51,347 nt of DNA, taken from positions 464,198 through 515,544 of the forward strand of contig NZ_AUNI01000015.1 in the NCBI RefSeq assembly GCF_000447795.1, written 5' to 3'. The translations under genes were made by a program, and so were the position numbers. The notes below the pieces were generated by a model. It saw only the letters and a program-made list of their open reading frames with translations, was not told where the DNA came from and made no database searches. Positions 9,130 to 17,605 of this stretch are shown here, in pieces (within the stretch, counting starts at the first letter, position 1; every line of letters starts with the position of its first letter). The DNA comes from Bacteriovorax sp. Seq25_V. Its GTDB lineage: Bacteria > Bdellovibrionota > Bacteriovoracia > Bacteriovoracales > Bacteriovoracaceae.

Positions 9130-10569
9130 TAACTTCTTAAGAAAATCTTCCTTACTTTTTGATGTCATTGTAATTTCTTTATGAGTTGTGTTTTCAGTGA
9201 TCGTAAGAGAAATTTCTCTAGATTTTACGCCATTGATTCCTTTTACAATTTTATCTAGTAATCTAAAGTGGCACTTTTCTTTTCCTTCAACATAAACCAT
9301 TGTTCCATTGTTGGCCTTAAGTTTTGGAATCATTCTATCATTTTGTTGAATCTGATTTGAAAGTGAACCTGTCGCATTGGCAACATCACAAAGACCAACG
9401 AGATCACTCGTATCAATTTCAGGGAGGCATGGCTCGCTTGATGGAGTGTGATCGAATTGCAGATCATATTCGTCTATAACACCAGCATCTCTTAGCTCTT
9501 CAATAATCTCAGCAACAGTATCTCCTGTTTGGCATGTTATATTTGCATCAGCACCAAGTTTAATAAGTTTTGAAACATTATCAATCATTGTCTTGTCTTG
9601 TATTTTTTGCATGACTTCATAGGCTTCTTTCTCTTCTACGGTCATACTAGTTCTAAAGTCAAACTGTGGTTCAGTCATTTGCTGCTTAAAGTTAAGCCCC
9701 ATTTTTCTTCCGACAACTTGGGAGCAAAGAATATTTTCTCCCATCATTAAATTCGTACTGAAATCATAATGTTCGGCAATTAATTCAGTTAATCCATTTA
9801 CTTCTTGAAAGCCTGTGGCATCAAGGTATAGCTGTCCCTGTAAAAGAGAGCCTAGAAAATTTTGATCAATTTCACCCTTTGCCATCTCTTTAATAAATGC
9901 TTTTGAGTCATTCATATTCATTGAAAAATTATAGAATCCATCTTTAAGCGCTTTGGCGTAAATATCACTTCCTGGAGAGAATCTTTTTTGAAGCTCTTTG
10001 AAGTATTCTTCTGGAGTATTTGAATTATCTCGTGCTTCTTTTAAGAGATAGGCATCTGTGTAACCAGATGGTTGAGCGACGTTTGTTTGATCGAGCAGCT
10101 TTTGCAAGTCCTCAAAACGATTGTGTTCATGATAGCCATTAATTTTCATTAGCCCTGATTTTTCATCATAATTCCAATTGATATCTTTCATTGCCAATTT
10201 TTCGTAGGCGCGACTTAGTGATTTTTCAAAGATTTGTTGATTTTTACTATCATCAAGTTTGTACATCGATATTAAATTTTTCAGGGCCTCTGATTTAACG
10301 TCAACTTCCTGATCATTCCCTGATATGAAAGTAATATTTGCAGCAATCATCTCAATTGTCATAGGATCGTCTTGAAGTTCTGGAGCACCATCTGAATTTA
10401 TACCAGGAAAGCCAATACCTATTCCTCCCATGCCAAAACCGCCACCCATTCCGATACCGCCACCACCATAGCCACCACCATAGCCACCACCGTATGGACC
10501 ACTTGTAAAATCTGTGGAAAATGTAAATGAATGTAATAGTAAAATTATTAATAGTTGAACTCTTCTCAT
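9112..10569 (-). CDS. Exported Gly-rich protein of unknown function
   Basis: 485 residues with a signal peptide (LLIILLLHSFTFS). Next comes a Gly/Tyr-rich segment at residues 24-55, built on YGGG units encoded by a short tandem DNA repeat. The remainder is helical and acidic. One short part, SKLIKLGADANITCQTGD, resembles an ankyrin-repeat loop, but I see no full repeat array. Cys residues are few (in ILCSQVV, ITCQTG, EPCLPE, LCDVA and KCHFRL), which fits an exported protein with some disulfides. The stop overlaps a perfect hairpin. The lipoprotein gene that ends 18 bases upstream is probably in the same transcript. Function unknown. Confidence 0.6.
   Translation of the reverse strand: MRRVQLLIILLLHSFTFSTDFTSGPYGGGYGGGYGGGGIGMGGGFGMGGIGIGFPGINSDGAPELQDDPMTIEMIAANITFISGNDQEVDVKSEALKNLISMYKLDDSKNQQIFEKSLSRAYEKLAMKDINWNYDEKSGLMKINGYHEHNRFEDLQKLLDQTNVAQPSGYTDAYLLKEARDNSNTPEEYFKELQKRFSPGSDIYAKALKDGFYNFSMNMNDSKAFIKEMAKGEIDQNFLGSLLQGQLYLDATGFQEVNGLTELIAEHYDFSTNLMMGENILCSQVVGRKMGLNFKQQMTEPQFDFRTSMTVEEKEAYEVMQKIQDKTMIDNVSKLIKLGADANITCQTGDTVAEIIEELRDAGVIDEYDLQFDHTPSSEPCLPEIDTSDLVGLCDVANATGSLSNQIQQNDRMIPKLKANNGTMVYVEGKEKCHFRLLDKIVKGINGVKSREISLTITENTTHKEITMTSKSKEDFLKKLDALMK
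10459..10494 (-). repeat. 12-bp tandem repeat coding YGGG units
   Basis: GCCACCACCATA occurs twice and GCCACCACCGTA once, head to tail on the plus strand. Read on the minus strand they give three YGGG units of the exported Gly-rich protein. In-frame copy-number change would alter repeat length without disrupting the gene. Confidence 0.85.
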
Positions 10570-10587
10570 AGAGTTCTTTTCGGAGTT

Positions 10588-11277
10588 TTACTCTTGGAGT
10601 TGAGTTAATGGAACCCGAGGAAGTTCGTCGGTTATTTTTAGTCGAGCTTCTTTACTTTCTAGTATTTTAGCTGAAGGATCGAGATAAATGAATGAGTAAG
10701 AGCTAGAGTTTGGTGCGATATTAAGTTCTTTTTCGGCCATACCGAGTTTAATGATATTTAATTGTTGTTTGAGGTTTCTGATCTCTCTTGCAGATTGTTC
10801 AATTTGATTCTCTTTCTCTTTGATTTCTTTTTGTTTCTCAATATATTCGGGATCCGTTGAACTCGTTGCGAGTAGGTGAAGTGTACTTGAGAGATCGTCT
10901 AGAAGTTGAACATCACTTCTAAAGTTCACATCATTTTGTTTTGACTTAATCTCGGCTCTTAAGTTTTTTAAGATTAGATCTTTATCAAGTGGGAGGGTCG
11001 TTTCTCCATTGGCAGTTAGGGAAACACCTGTTGTTGAAAATATAATGTCTTTATTCGAGTTATTTTCGATGAGCAGATGAAGTTTTAAGTATTCGGTATC
11101 ATCTGTATAATCGAAATTATAATAATAGGTAACAGGTTTTTGAGTATGTTTTAAACGATACATAAAACCATGTTCAGTACTGTAAAGTTTATTTTGTGAT
11201 TTGTAAGTATAGTGCTTAGTCGTGGCACACGAAGCAAGGAAAGAGATGAGGATATAAAACCAACATCTCTTAAGCAT
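10588..11277 (-). CDS. Small lipoprotein, function unknown
   Basis: The start is placed at the ATG ending at 11277 (MLKRCWFYILISFLASC), which gives a clean lipoprotein signal with lipobox LASC. A longer reading from 11334 only runs back inside queC. This start overlaps the queC end by 8 bases, so translation is probably coupled. About residues 130-180 are a Glu/Lys/Gln-rich stretch likely to form a coiled coil (KQKEIKEKENQIEQSARE). The rest (YYYNFDYTDDTEYLKLHLLIENNSNKDIIF) is predicted beta-rich. I recognise no family. It is probably anchored to a membrane by a Cys-linked lipid. Confidence 0.65.
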   Translation of the reverse strand: MLKRCWFYILISFLASCATTKHYTYKSQNKLYSTEHGFMYRLKHTQKPVTYYYNFDYTDDTEYLKLHLLIENNSNKDIIFSTTGVSLTANGETTLPLDKDLILKNLRAEIKSKQNDVNFRSDVQLLDDLSSTLHLLATSSTDPEYIEKQKEIKEKENQIEQSAREIRNLKQQLNIIKLGMAEKELNIAPNSSSYSFIYLDPSAKILESKEARLKITDELPRVPLTQLQE

Positions 11278-11968
11278 AGTTTGGCCTTGTGACGTATTCG
11301 ATTGGATCTTCCACGCCAGCTTTTTGGAAGCCACGTAATCTTAGCGCGCAAGAGTCACAAACTCCACAGGCCTTATCTCCTCTGGCATAACAAGAATAAG
11401 AGTGGATAAGTGGCGCCTTAAGCTCTAGGGCCTTATTTACGATCTCATGTTTTTTAAGACTTATTACAGGAGTAATAATTGAAATATCTCCGGCCTTCGT
11501 TCCTTCTTTGATAAGGTTGTTGTAAGCCGCGTAGTAGCTTGGACGGCAGTCTGGATAACCTGAAGAATCTTCATCAACAGCACCAATATAAATCTTCTTA
11601 GCGCCTACAACTTCTGACCATGAAACTGCCATCGCGATAATGTGCGTGTTTCTAAACGGAACATAGCTGTCAGGAATTTCTTCTGAGTCGCCTTTGAATT
11701 GTTTGACATCAATTCCATCATCAGTAAGTGAGCTTCCTCCAATTTGCTTAAGGAAGCTTACATCGATAATTTTTCTTAGGCTTGGATCAACTCCGTAGTG
11801 ATCAGCAATTTTATGAAAACAATCAAGCTCACGCTCTTCTGTTTTTTGTCCATAGTTTAAGTGAAGGAAAGCAAGATGCTCGTGGGCCTCATTGGCAATG
11901 GCAGCACTCACTAATGAGTCCATTCCACCACTTACTAATACAACTGCTAATTCCTTCGACTTTGACAT
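11270..11968 (-). CDS. queC: 7-cyano-7-deazaguanine synthase
   Basis: QueC turns 7-carboxy-7-deazaguanine into preQ0 using ATP and ammonia, a step in making the tRNA base queuosine. At 232 residues it has the family length. The PP-loop SGGMDS is at residues 13-18, and LHLNYGQKTEERE follows as in other QueC proteins. The C-terminal zinc site is visible as CYARGDKACGVCDSCALR, four Cys. Further family sequence is VPFRNTHIIAMAVSWSE. It starts 9 bases after the phosphohexomutase stop, so they share a transcript. No other queuosine gene is in the window. Confidence 0.95.
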   Translation of the reverse strand: MSKSKELAVVLVSGGMDSLVSAAIANEAHEHLAFLHLNYGQKTEERELDCFHKIADHYGVDPSLRKIIDVSFLKQIGGSSLTDDGIDVKQFKGDSEEIPDSYVPFRNTHIIAMAVSWSEVVGAKKIYIGAVDEDSSGYPDCRPSYYAAYNNLIKEGTKAGDISIITPVISLKKHEIVNKALELKAPLIHSYSCYARGDKACGVCDSCALRLRGFQKAGVEDPIEYVTRPNYA

Positions 11969-11977
11969 ATACTTCCT

Positions 11978-13741
11978 CTAACAATTATTTGCAGTCTCTT
12001 TAATGAAGTTTAGAAACTGCTCTGTTGCGAGCATTGCCTTTTCTTTTTTCTGATTGAGACTGCCTTCTTTCTCACTTAGCATGATGTAGAATTTAATCTT
12101 TGGCTCAGTTCCTGATGGTCTAAGATAAAGTCTACTTCCATTCTTAAAGTGATATCCAATAACATTACTTTTTGGGAAGTCGAGAGATCTTTTCTCATTA
12201 GTTTCAAGGTCTTCGATAATTTTTTGCTCGTAATCTTCTATAACGCTAATTTCATGACCACACAAGTTTGTAGGCCTCAAACTTCTAAAATGCGCCATAA
12301 TTCGTGTAATTTTTTCAGAACCTTCCTTACCGAAGTAGTTTAGGTTTAAGAGAGTTTCCTCTGAGAATCCAAACTGCTCATAAATTTTATCGAGTGCTTG
12401 AACGAGATCAATTCCTTTTCTCTTATAGTAAAGAGCAACTTCTGACATAAGAGTTACAGATGCAATCCCATCTTTATCTCTTACAAAGTTGTGTGGAAGG
12501 TAACCAAAAGATTCTTCAGTCGCAAAAAGGAAGTTCTTATTTGGTTGTTCAATTTCCATTTTATTCATAAGACCACAGATCCATTTGAATCCTGTCAATG
12601 TGCTATGACTTTCAACTCCGTAGTGTGCTGCGATTACTTCTTGGAGAGGGGTAGTTACAACAGTTTTTACAAAGTATGAATTCTCAGGAAGTTTATCTTG
12701 CTCCTTTAAGCTTTCAAGAATGTAGTGAAGCATAAGGATTCCGATCTGGTTTCCATTGAGATAAACCACTTCACCGTTATGTTTAATTGCAACACCAAGT
12801 CTGTCTGTGTCTGGATCAGATCCCATGACGATATCACCACCAGTTTTTTCCATGAGGTCAACGGCCATTTTAAGGGCCTCAGGGTTTTCTGGGTTAGGGC
12901 TTGAGACAGTTGGAAAACTGCCATCAGGTTGTGCTTGCTCTTTTACAACTTCAACATTTGTGAAGCCAAGATCAGAAAGACCTCTAAGGCATGGAACTAA
13001 ACCTGTTCCGTGAATTGGAGTATAAATGATCTTTAAGTCTTTTCCATTATTTCTTGAAAATGTTGGGTTAACCGCTTTTGATAGAATTGCTTCAAAATAC
13101 TTATCTTCAACATCTGTTCCAACCCAATGAATAAGTCCTTTTTCGAGACCGTCCTCAAAGCTCATCACTTTAACATCTTCAAAACGTTCAATATTGGCGT
13201 AACGATTGATGATATTCTTGTCGTTAGGAGGAGTAACCTGTGCTCCATCATTCCAGTAAACTTTGTATCCATTGTATTCTGGTGGATTGTGAGAAGCTGT
13301 TACCATAACGCCGGCCTGTGCTCCGTGATGTCTTACAGAGAACGAGAGTAGGGCAACAGGATTTAGCCTTTCATAAATATAAGCGTGAATTCCATTGGCC
13401 GCCATAACTGCTGCTGTTTCTTTTGCAAACTCAAAAGAGAAGCGACGAGAGTCGTAGCTGATTGCAACTTTTGGAGTCTCGATATTATTTTTTGCACTAT
13501 AGTCTAAAACCTCTGAGGCCAGGGCCTGAGTTGCTTTTCTTACTGTGTAGATATTTATTCTATTATTTCCCGCACCAAGGATTGATCTGATACCACCTGT
13601 ACCAAACTCAAGTTCACGGTAGAATCTTTCTTCGATTTCTTTCGTGTCGTTAGCATCGATTAAAGCTTGGATCTCAGCTCTGCTTTCCGGTGAGAAATAT
13701 TCGTTATTTGCCCAGGCCTGTGCCTTGTCTAATGAATTCAT
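11978..13741 (-). CDS. Phosphohexomutase (phosphoglucomutase/phosphomannomutase family)
   Basis: 587 residues, the length of the PgcA/PGM2-type branch rather than the roughly 450-residue ManB branch. The phosphoserine loop is TASHNPPEYNGYK with catalytic Ser150, the Mg-binding loop is DPDTDR (309-314), the sugar-binding region includes ATEESFGY, and the C-terminal phosphate-binding loop is RPSGTEPKIKFY. It would interconvert hexose 1- and 6-phosphates in the cytoplasm, supplying precursors for surface sugars. It is the first gene of the set with queC and the lipoprotein gene. Glucose versus mannose preference cannot be read. Confidence 0.9.
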   Translation of the reverse strand: MNSLDKAQAWANNEYFSPESRAEIQALIDANDTKEIEERFYRELEFGTGGIRSILGAGNNRINIYTVRKATQALASEVLDYSAKNNIETPKVAISYDSRRFSFEFAKETAAVMAANGIHAYIYERLNPVALLSFSVRHHGAQAGVMVTASHNPPEYNGYKVYWNDGAQVTPPNDKNIINRYANIERFEDVKVMSFEDGLEKGLIHWVGTDVEDKYFEAILSKAVNPTFSRNNGKDLKIIYTPIHGTGLVPCLRGLSDLGFTNVEVVKEQAQPDGSFPTVSSPNPENPEALKMAVDLMEKTGGDIVMGSDPDTDRLGVAIKHNGEVVYLNGNQIGILMLHYILESLKEQDKLPENSYFVKTVVTTPLQEVIAAHYGVESHSTLTGFKWICGLMNKMEIEQPNKNFLFATEESFGYLPHNFVRDKDGIASVTLMSEVALYYKRKGIDLVQALDKIYEQFGFSEETLLNLNYFGKEGSEKITRIMAHFRSLRPTNLCGHEISVIEDYEQKIIEDLETNEKRSLDFPKSNVIGYHFKNGSRLYLRPSGTEPKIKFYIMLSEKEGSLNQKKEKAMLATEQFLNFIKETANNC

Positions 13742-13825
13742 GTTTACTCCTTGAAACTAGGGGCTCATTTTAAGAAATTGGAAAAGATACGTCCACCTTT
13801 TCCTTATATGAGTTGTGTCAAAATA

Positions 13826-13845
13826 CGCCTAGAAGGCCCTAGGCG
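13826..13845 (-). terminator. Intrinsic terminator after the large lipoprotein gene
   Basis: CGCCTAG (13826-13832) and CTAGGCG (13839-13845) form a seven-pair stem. On the minus strand it is followed by TATTTTGAC, a short T-run. It lies 15 bases beyond the stop of the minus-strand gene that ends at 13861. Confidence 0.65.
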
Positions 13846-13860
13846 CGTGTTTTAATGTCA

Positions 13861-15846
13861 TTAGTCAAAGCATAATTGACTAGTTGGATTGAAATATACG
13901 GAGCCTGTAAGATTTGTCCCCGATGTACTAGTATCATCTATGGTGCTTACTCCATTAAGTCTGGAAGAATCAATTGCACAGTAGGAGAAGTCAATAACAC
14001 CAGCAGGTTGTGTTAGAGATTCCCAAACAAAGTAGTCTTTATAAATTCCGTCGAAATCTTTTATGTAGGTATTTCCAACGTTAGTTGCCGAACCACCGAT
14101 ACCCGAAAAGATTGCATCAACTGTTCCTGTTGCACTTGAAGTAAAGCTATTACCTAGAGGGATACTAGCATCTACAGATGATGCAGTTCCTGAGTTTACA
14201 ATATCAAGATTTCCCATATTTGTTGGAGTTATCCCATCAGCTGTAAATTTTGATGCATCAATAGTGACGCTACTTCCTGATGCATAGATTTTATCGGTTA
14301 CAATCATTGCCCTTCCAGCTTTTGCGCCAACATTTGTCGTTCCGGCAGTGATCGCAGCAGCGTTTGAGGAGAAATCGATCTCTCTTGCAAAGATCAGTAT
14401 TAACCCACCGCCAGGAGCTGAACCATTACCTTTTCCAAGAGGTAGACAGTTCTTTGGATCATCACAGTTCGTATAATCACTAAACATAGAAGGATTGTGT
14501 GTAGGGTGAGTAGTTCCTTTGTTTAGAACTGATATATTTGCAGAAAATGTGAGCTTATCTCTAACTCTTACTGCAATAATTCCACCTTTTCCATTGGAGT
14601 AGGGATTTAGTGTCGGAGTGGATGCTACTGCAAAATTAGCAATATTTGGAACTCGAAGAACTTGAATTTTACAATTTGTATAATCAACAGAACTTCCTGA
14701 GGTTAGGTCTGTATTTGGTTTAATTGTGTCATAAAATTCAAGCATTACACCTGAAGTAACAGTCTTAATTCTTTGAAAACCATATTCTCCTGTTCTAAGA
14801 GGCCCACATTCTGATGAGCTAGCTGTAAACTCTGAGACATACCACATGATTTCGTCTCCTGGATTATACCCAGTTGTTGATTCTATGTTTGCACTTCGAC
14901 CATCAGGAGAGAAGTTTGTAACAAGGTGATTAACGTAACTAAACGAAGATAAATTTCCGTCTGCACCTGTTCCAAAAATTTGAAGTGGATTTGGACCCGC
15001 TCCTACAGGAGTCTCAGTATTATGTTCAAAGTAAATATCTAAGTTACCACCGACTATAATCGTTCCGGCCGTTGAGTCAGTATAATTAGGGTATTGTGAC
15101 CCTGTTCCATCTGACCCTCTTAAGAAACCTTCTTTGAAAGCATATACAACCTCTGGTCCTGTACAATCTGTTGATGTGTAGAAAAATACAGTTGGTGTGA
15201 ACCCGCCACCAAGACTATCGCCACTTGGTAGAGTTAAATAATTTGTGTCACTGATTGTTTTACAACCAGAAACTAATTGATGAGGAGGAGGAGCAATTCC
15301 TGCATCGACATCCATTCCTAAACTCACTCGATAGGATTGAGTTAAACCTGTTCCTGAGCAAGTATTTGCTACATCATCAATAGCTAAGCAGCTGTGAAAA
15401 TTTACCTTTGGCCATGATCCATTGTTATAAGTAAATTCTGAAAATAATTCTGAGTCTCCAGGAATTGGAAGAGCACAATTTGACGTAGTAAGTTTGAATG
15501 TAACACTTGTATCGTTACCATCCAATGTATGTGTTCCTGAATATGAACATTTCGTAACTCCTTCAAGGATTGTCGGGCCTCCACCTCCATCCCAAGCTAC
15601 CAAATAAAATTCCCAAACACCGTTTGGGAGTTCAAGCACAAGATCACTATCATTTACACTTAATGCTTTTGAAAGACTGAATTTATCATCGAGTGTATGA
15701 CCGACTAGCAGTGCCCCGCCGTTAGCAGTGGAAAGTGAGCCCGTCAGTGCCGCAAGGTCAACTTTGAAGCTAGCTGAAGAGTGACCTTTCTTACCTGCGC
15801 AAGAAGCAAGAAGAAGTATTGTTATTAGGAAGGAAATGACTTTCAT
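13861..15846 (-). CDS. Large surface-type lipoprotein, function unknown
   Basis: 661 residues. Residues 1-16 (VISFLITILLLASC) are a lipoprotein signal with lipobox LASC. The mature part is rich in Gly, Ser, Thr and Asn with many Cys, a composition usual for exported beta-rich proteins. Internal stretches such as GGIIAVRVRDKLTFSANISVLNKG and GGGLILIFAREIDFSSNAAAITAG look like right-handed beta-helix or adhesin rungs, but I cannot assign a named domain. The hairpin at 13826-13845 probably ends the transcript. The next upstream feature is a divergent ferredoxin gene 262 bases away. Confidence 0.65.
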   Translation of the reverse strand: MKVISFLITILLLASCAGKKGHSSASFKVDLAALTGSLSTANGGALLVGHTLDDKFSLSKALSVNDSDLVLELPNGVWEFYLVAWDGGGGPTILEGVTKCSYSGTHTLDGNDTSVTFKLTTSNCALPIPGDSELFSEFTYNNGSWPKVNFHSCLAIDDVANTCSGTGLTQSYRVSLGMDVDAGIAPPPHQLVSGCKTISDTNYLTLPSGDSLGGGFTPTVFFYTSTDCTGPEVVYAFKEGFLRGSDGTGSQYPNYTDSTAGTIIVGGNLDIYFEHNTETPVGAGPNPLQIFGTGADGNLSSFSYVNHLVTNFSPDGRSANIESTTGYNPGDEIMWYVSEFTASSSECGPLRTGEYGFQRIKTVTSGVMLEFYDTIKPNTDLTSGSSVDYTNCKIQVLRVPNIANFAVASTPTLNPYSNGKGGIIAVRVRDKLTFSANISVLNKGTTHPTHNPSMFSDYTNCDDPKNCLPLGKGNGSAPGGGLILIFAREIDFSSNAAAITAGTTNVGAKAGRAMIVTDKIYASGSSVTIDASKFTADGITPTNMGNLDIVNSGTASSVDASIPLGNSFTSSATGTVDAIFSGIGGSATNVGNTYIKDFDGIYKDYFVWESLTQPAGVIDFSYCAIDSSRLNGVSTIDDTSTSGTNLTGSVYFNPTSQLCFD

Positions 15847-16015
15847 TTTTTAACCCTTGGGGAAGTTCACTACAACCTATCTTATCGTTACTTTTTTGCT
15901 GAACATAAGTTCAAGGGCTTATGAATTTTGGTAAATAAAAAGATGCCATTTATCTTTGTCAGTCCAAATTTCAGTAACTTAAAATTATTAATTAAATGGA
16001 ATCTGCATAACCTCC

Positions 16016-16029
16016 GATAAGGCCTTATC
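16016..16029. promoter_or_regulatory. 14-bp perfect palindrome upstream of the ferredoxin gene
   Basis: GATAAGGCCTTATC is its own reverse complement. It lies about 50 bases before the -10-like TATAAT (16083-16088) of the ferredoxin gene, within the 262-base gap between two divergent genes. A dimeric repressor or activator could bind it. No regulator can be named. Confidence 0.4.
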
Positions 16030-16108
16030 CATATAACTACTTGTTTATTTGAAGAACTACATATAGATTATCTTTGTTTGGATATAATTAGATTGAAAGG
16101 AGATAGAG

Positions 16109-16357
16109 ATGGCAAATCCTAGCATGAAACATAAGTCGAACCAGCCAGGTGCTTGGTACTGTACGGATCCTGATGATGATAATGGAGAGGGATGTATCGC
16201 TTGTAACGTTTGTTATACAGGTGCTCCAGACTTTTTCGCTGAAGATGAAGATGGAAATGCTTATATTAAAAAGCAGCCAACGACTCCTGAAGAGATTGAA
16301 CTTTGCCAAGAGCAAATGGATGCATGTCCAGTCGCTTCTATCGGGAACGACGGCTAA
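16109..16357 (+). CDS. Small [4Fe-4S] ferredoxin
   Basis: 82-residue soluble electron carrier. Ligands are Cys29, Cys32, Cys35 (CIACNVC) and Cys73 (ACPV), the spacing of single-cluster ferredoxins. Extra Cys18 and Cys66 are present and could form a disulfide. The protein is acidic around residues 20-50 (PDDDNGEG, AEDEDGN), typical for docking to partners. An ideal AAGGAG lies at 16097-16102, six bases before the ATG, and TATAAT at 16083-16088 is a likely -10 box. It is a single-gene transcript closed by a hairpin terminator. The redox partner is not shown by the neighbourhood. Confidence 0.9.
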   Translation: MANPSMKHKSNQPGAWYCTDPDDDNGEGCIACNVCYTGAPDFFAEDEDGNAYIKKQPTTPEEIELCQEQMDACPVASIGNDG

Positions 16358-16369
16358 AACTCAACTATG

Positions 16370-16393
16370 GCAGGTGGATCTCCACCTGCTTTT
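16370..16393 (+). terminator. Intrinsic terminator of the ferredoxin gene
   Basis: GCAGGTGG (16370-16377) pairs with CCACCTGC (16382-16389) over a four-base loop and is followed by TTTT at 16390-16393. It lies 12 bases past the stop codon. Confidence 0.75.
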
Positions 16394-16484
16394 AGGCGCT
16401 TAAGCCCCCTCAAAATAAAGAAACTTGTCAAAGCCCACAATAAAATCTATGTTCCACGAAATTATTCTTTAGATGGGGGCAATC

Positions 16485-17567
16485 ATGAAGAAGCTAATTA
16501 TTGGATTACTAAGTATTACCGCGCTTGGGCAAGAGGCATATCTTGATGCGCCTTATGAAAACCTTGTTCATCCAGTCGACAATGCTAAGAATATCAAATC
16601 TTTTAATTCCGTATCAAACACGAAAGAACTGATTTCAAAAGTTACATCTGTAAAATCTCAGGGCTCACGCGGCACTTGTTCAATTTTTTCTGCAACAGCA
16701 ATACTCGAGGCCATGCTTATAATTAAGGGTTATGAAACTAAGGATGTTGATTTATCAGAAGAGTGGTTAGAATATCTTGCGATGTCCACAAATGGCCTTA
16801 AAACAACTGATGGTTCATACTCATATGCGAATTTCAACGCTATCAAAAAATACGGAATGGTCTCAGAAAATACTCTTCCATACATTAGTGAGGATTGGAG
16901 CGAAGGTGGATTTTCAAGTCTAAAGAATGAAAGATGTTCTCACTTAACTGGGAATTATTTAAAAAATTGTTACCTTGGTCACTTCGATGCGCGCTTAATA
17001 AACTCAACCCTTACAGCACTTAAAGATTCTGAAATAAGTGGCGCACAACTTGTTTATGACCTAATCAAAGAAGGAAAAGAGTTTAAAAAGAAAGTTAAAT
17101 TTTCAAATACATCCTCACAACTATATTCAACTGCAGAAATTAAAAATTATCTGTCTAATGGAATTCCATTAACAATGGGAATAGATTTTTTCTACGGTGC
17201 TTGGAACCACAGAAAGGCAGCTGAGTATGGTATTGGAAGAGATGCTAGTAATTGGAATGAGGGGATCGTTGGTTATCCAGAATATAATAGTAAGGATAGG
17301 ACAATTTCAAGACAGCATCGAGCAGGTCATTCTGTGATGATCGTCGGCTATGATGATAATTATGTTGTGACAACTAATGTATTGATGAACGATGGTACAT
17401 ATAAAGAGTTCAATTATAAAGGCGTTTACTTCTTTAAAAATTCTTGGGGAACTTCAAGCTTTGGTGCAACAACTAAGATTGGGAATGAGTACTATCCAGG
17501 CTACGGAATAATTACACAAAAGTATGCTAATGAAATGGGATCGTTCTACGTATTACCAGTAGAGTAG
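16485..17567 (+). CDS. Exported papain-like (C1 family) cysteine protease
   Basis: About 360 residues. The start is set at the second in-frame ATG (16485, MKKLIIGLLSITALG). GGGGG at 16475-16479 then serves as a ribosome site and the protein begins with a signal peptide. An ATG at 16473 would overlap that site. The catalytic triad is visible: Cys65 in SQGSRGTCSIFS (preceded by the oxyanion Gln), His in QHRAGHSVMIVGYDDN, and Asn in FFKNSWGTSSFG. The propeptide looks short, with VTSVKSQGSRGTC coming about 50 residues after the signal. In a predator-like bacterium a prey-degrading role is plausible but is inference. It is transcribed alone. Confidence 0.87.
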   Translation: MKKLIIGLLSITALGQEAYLDAPYENLVHPVDNAKNIKSFNSVSNTKELISKVTSVKSQGSRGTCSIFSATAILEAMLIIKGYETKDVDLSEEWLEYLAMSTNGLKTTDGSYSYANFNAIKKYGMVSENTLPYISEDWSEGGFSSLKNERCSHLTGNYLKNCYLGHFDARLINSTLTALKDSEISGAQLVYDLIKEGKEFKKKVKFSNTSSQLYSTAEIKNYLSNGIPLTMGIDFFYGAWNHRKAAEYGIGRDASNWNEGIVGYPEYNSKDRTISRQHRAGHSVMIVGYDDNYVVTTNVLMNDGTYKEFNYKGVYFFKNSWGTSSFGATTKIGNEYYPGYGIITQKYANEMGSFYVLPVE

Positions 17568-17574
17568 TGAAGAC

Positions 17575-17605
17575 GCTGGGACTATGTGTCCCAGCATTAT
17601 TTTTT
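17575..17605 (+). terminator. Intrinsic terminator after the C1 protease gene
   Basis: GCTGGGAC (17575-17582) and GTCCCAGC (17588-17595) make an eight-pair stem with a five-base loop, followed by ATTATTTTTT. It sits between convergent genes. The T-run favours plus-strand termination, but the stem also follows the minus-strand stop at 17604. Confidence 0.85.
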
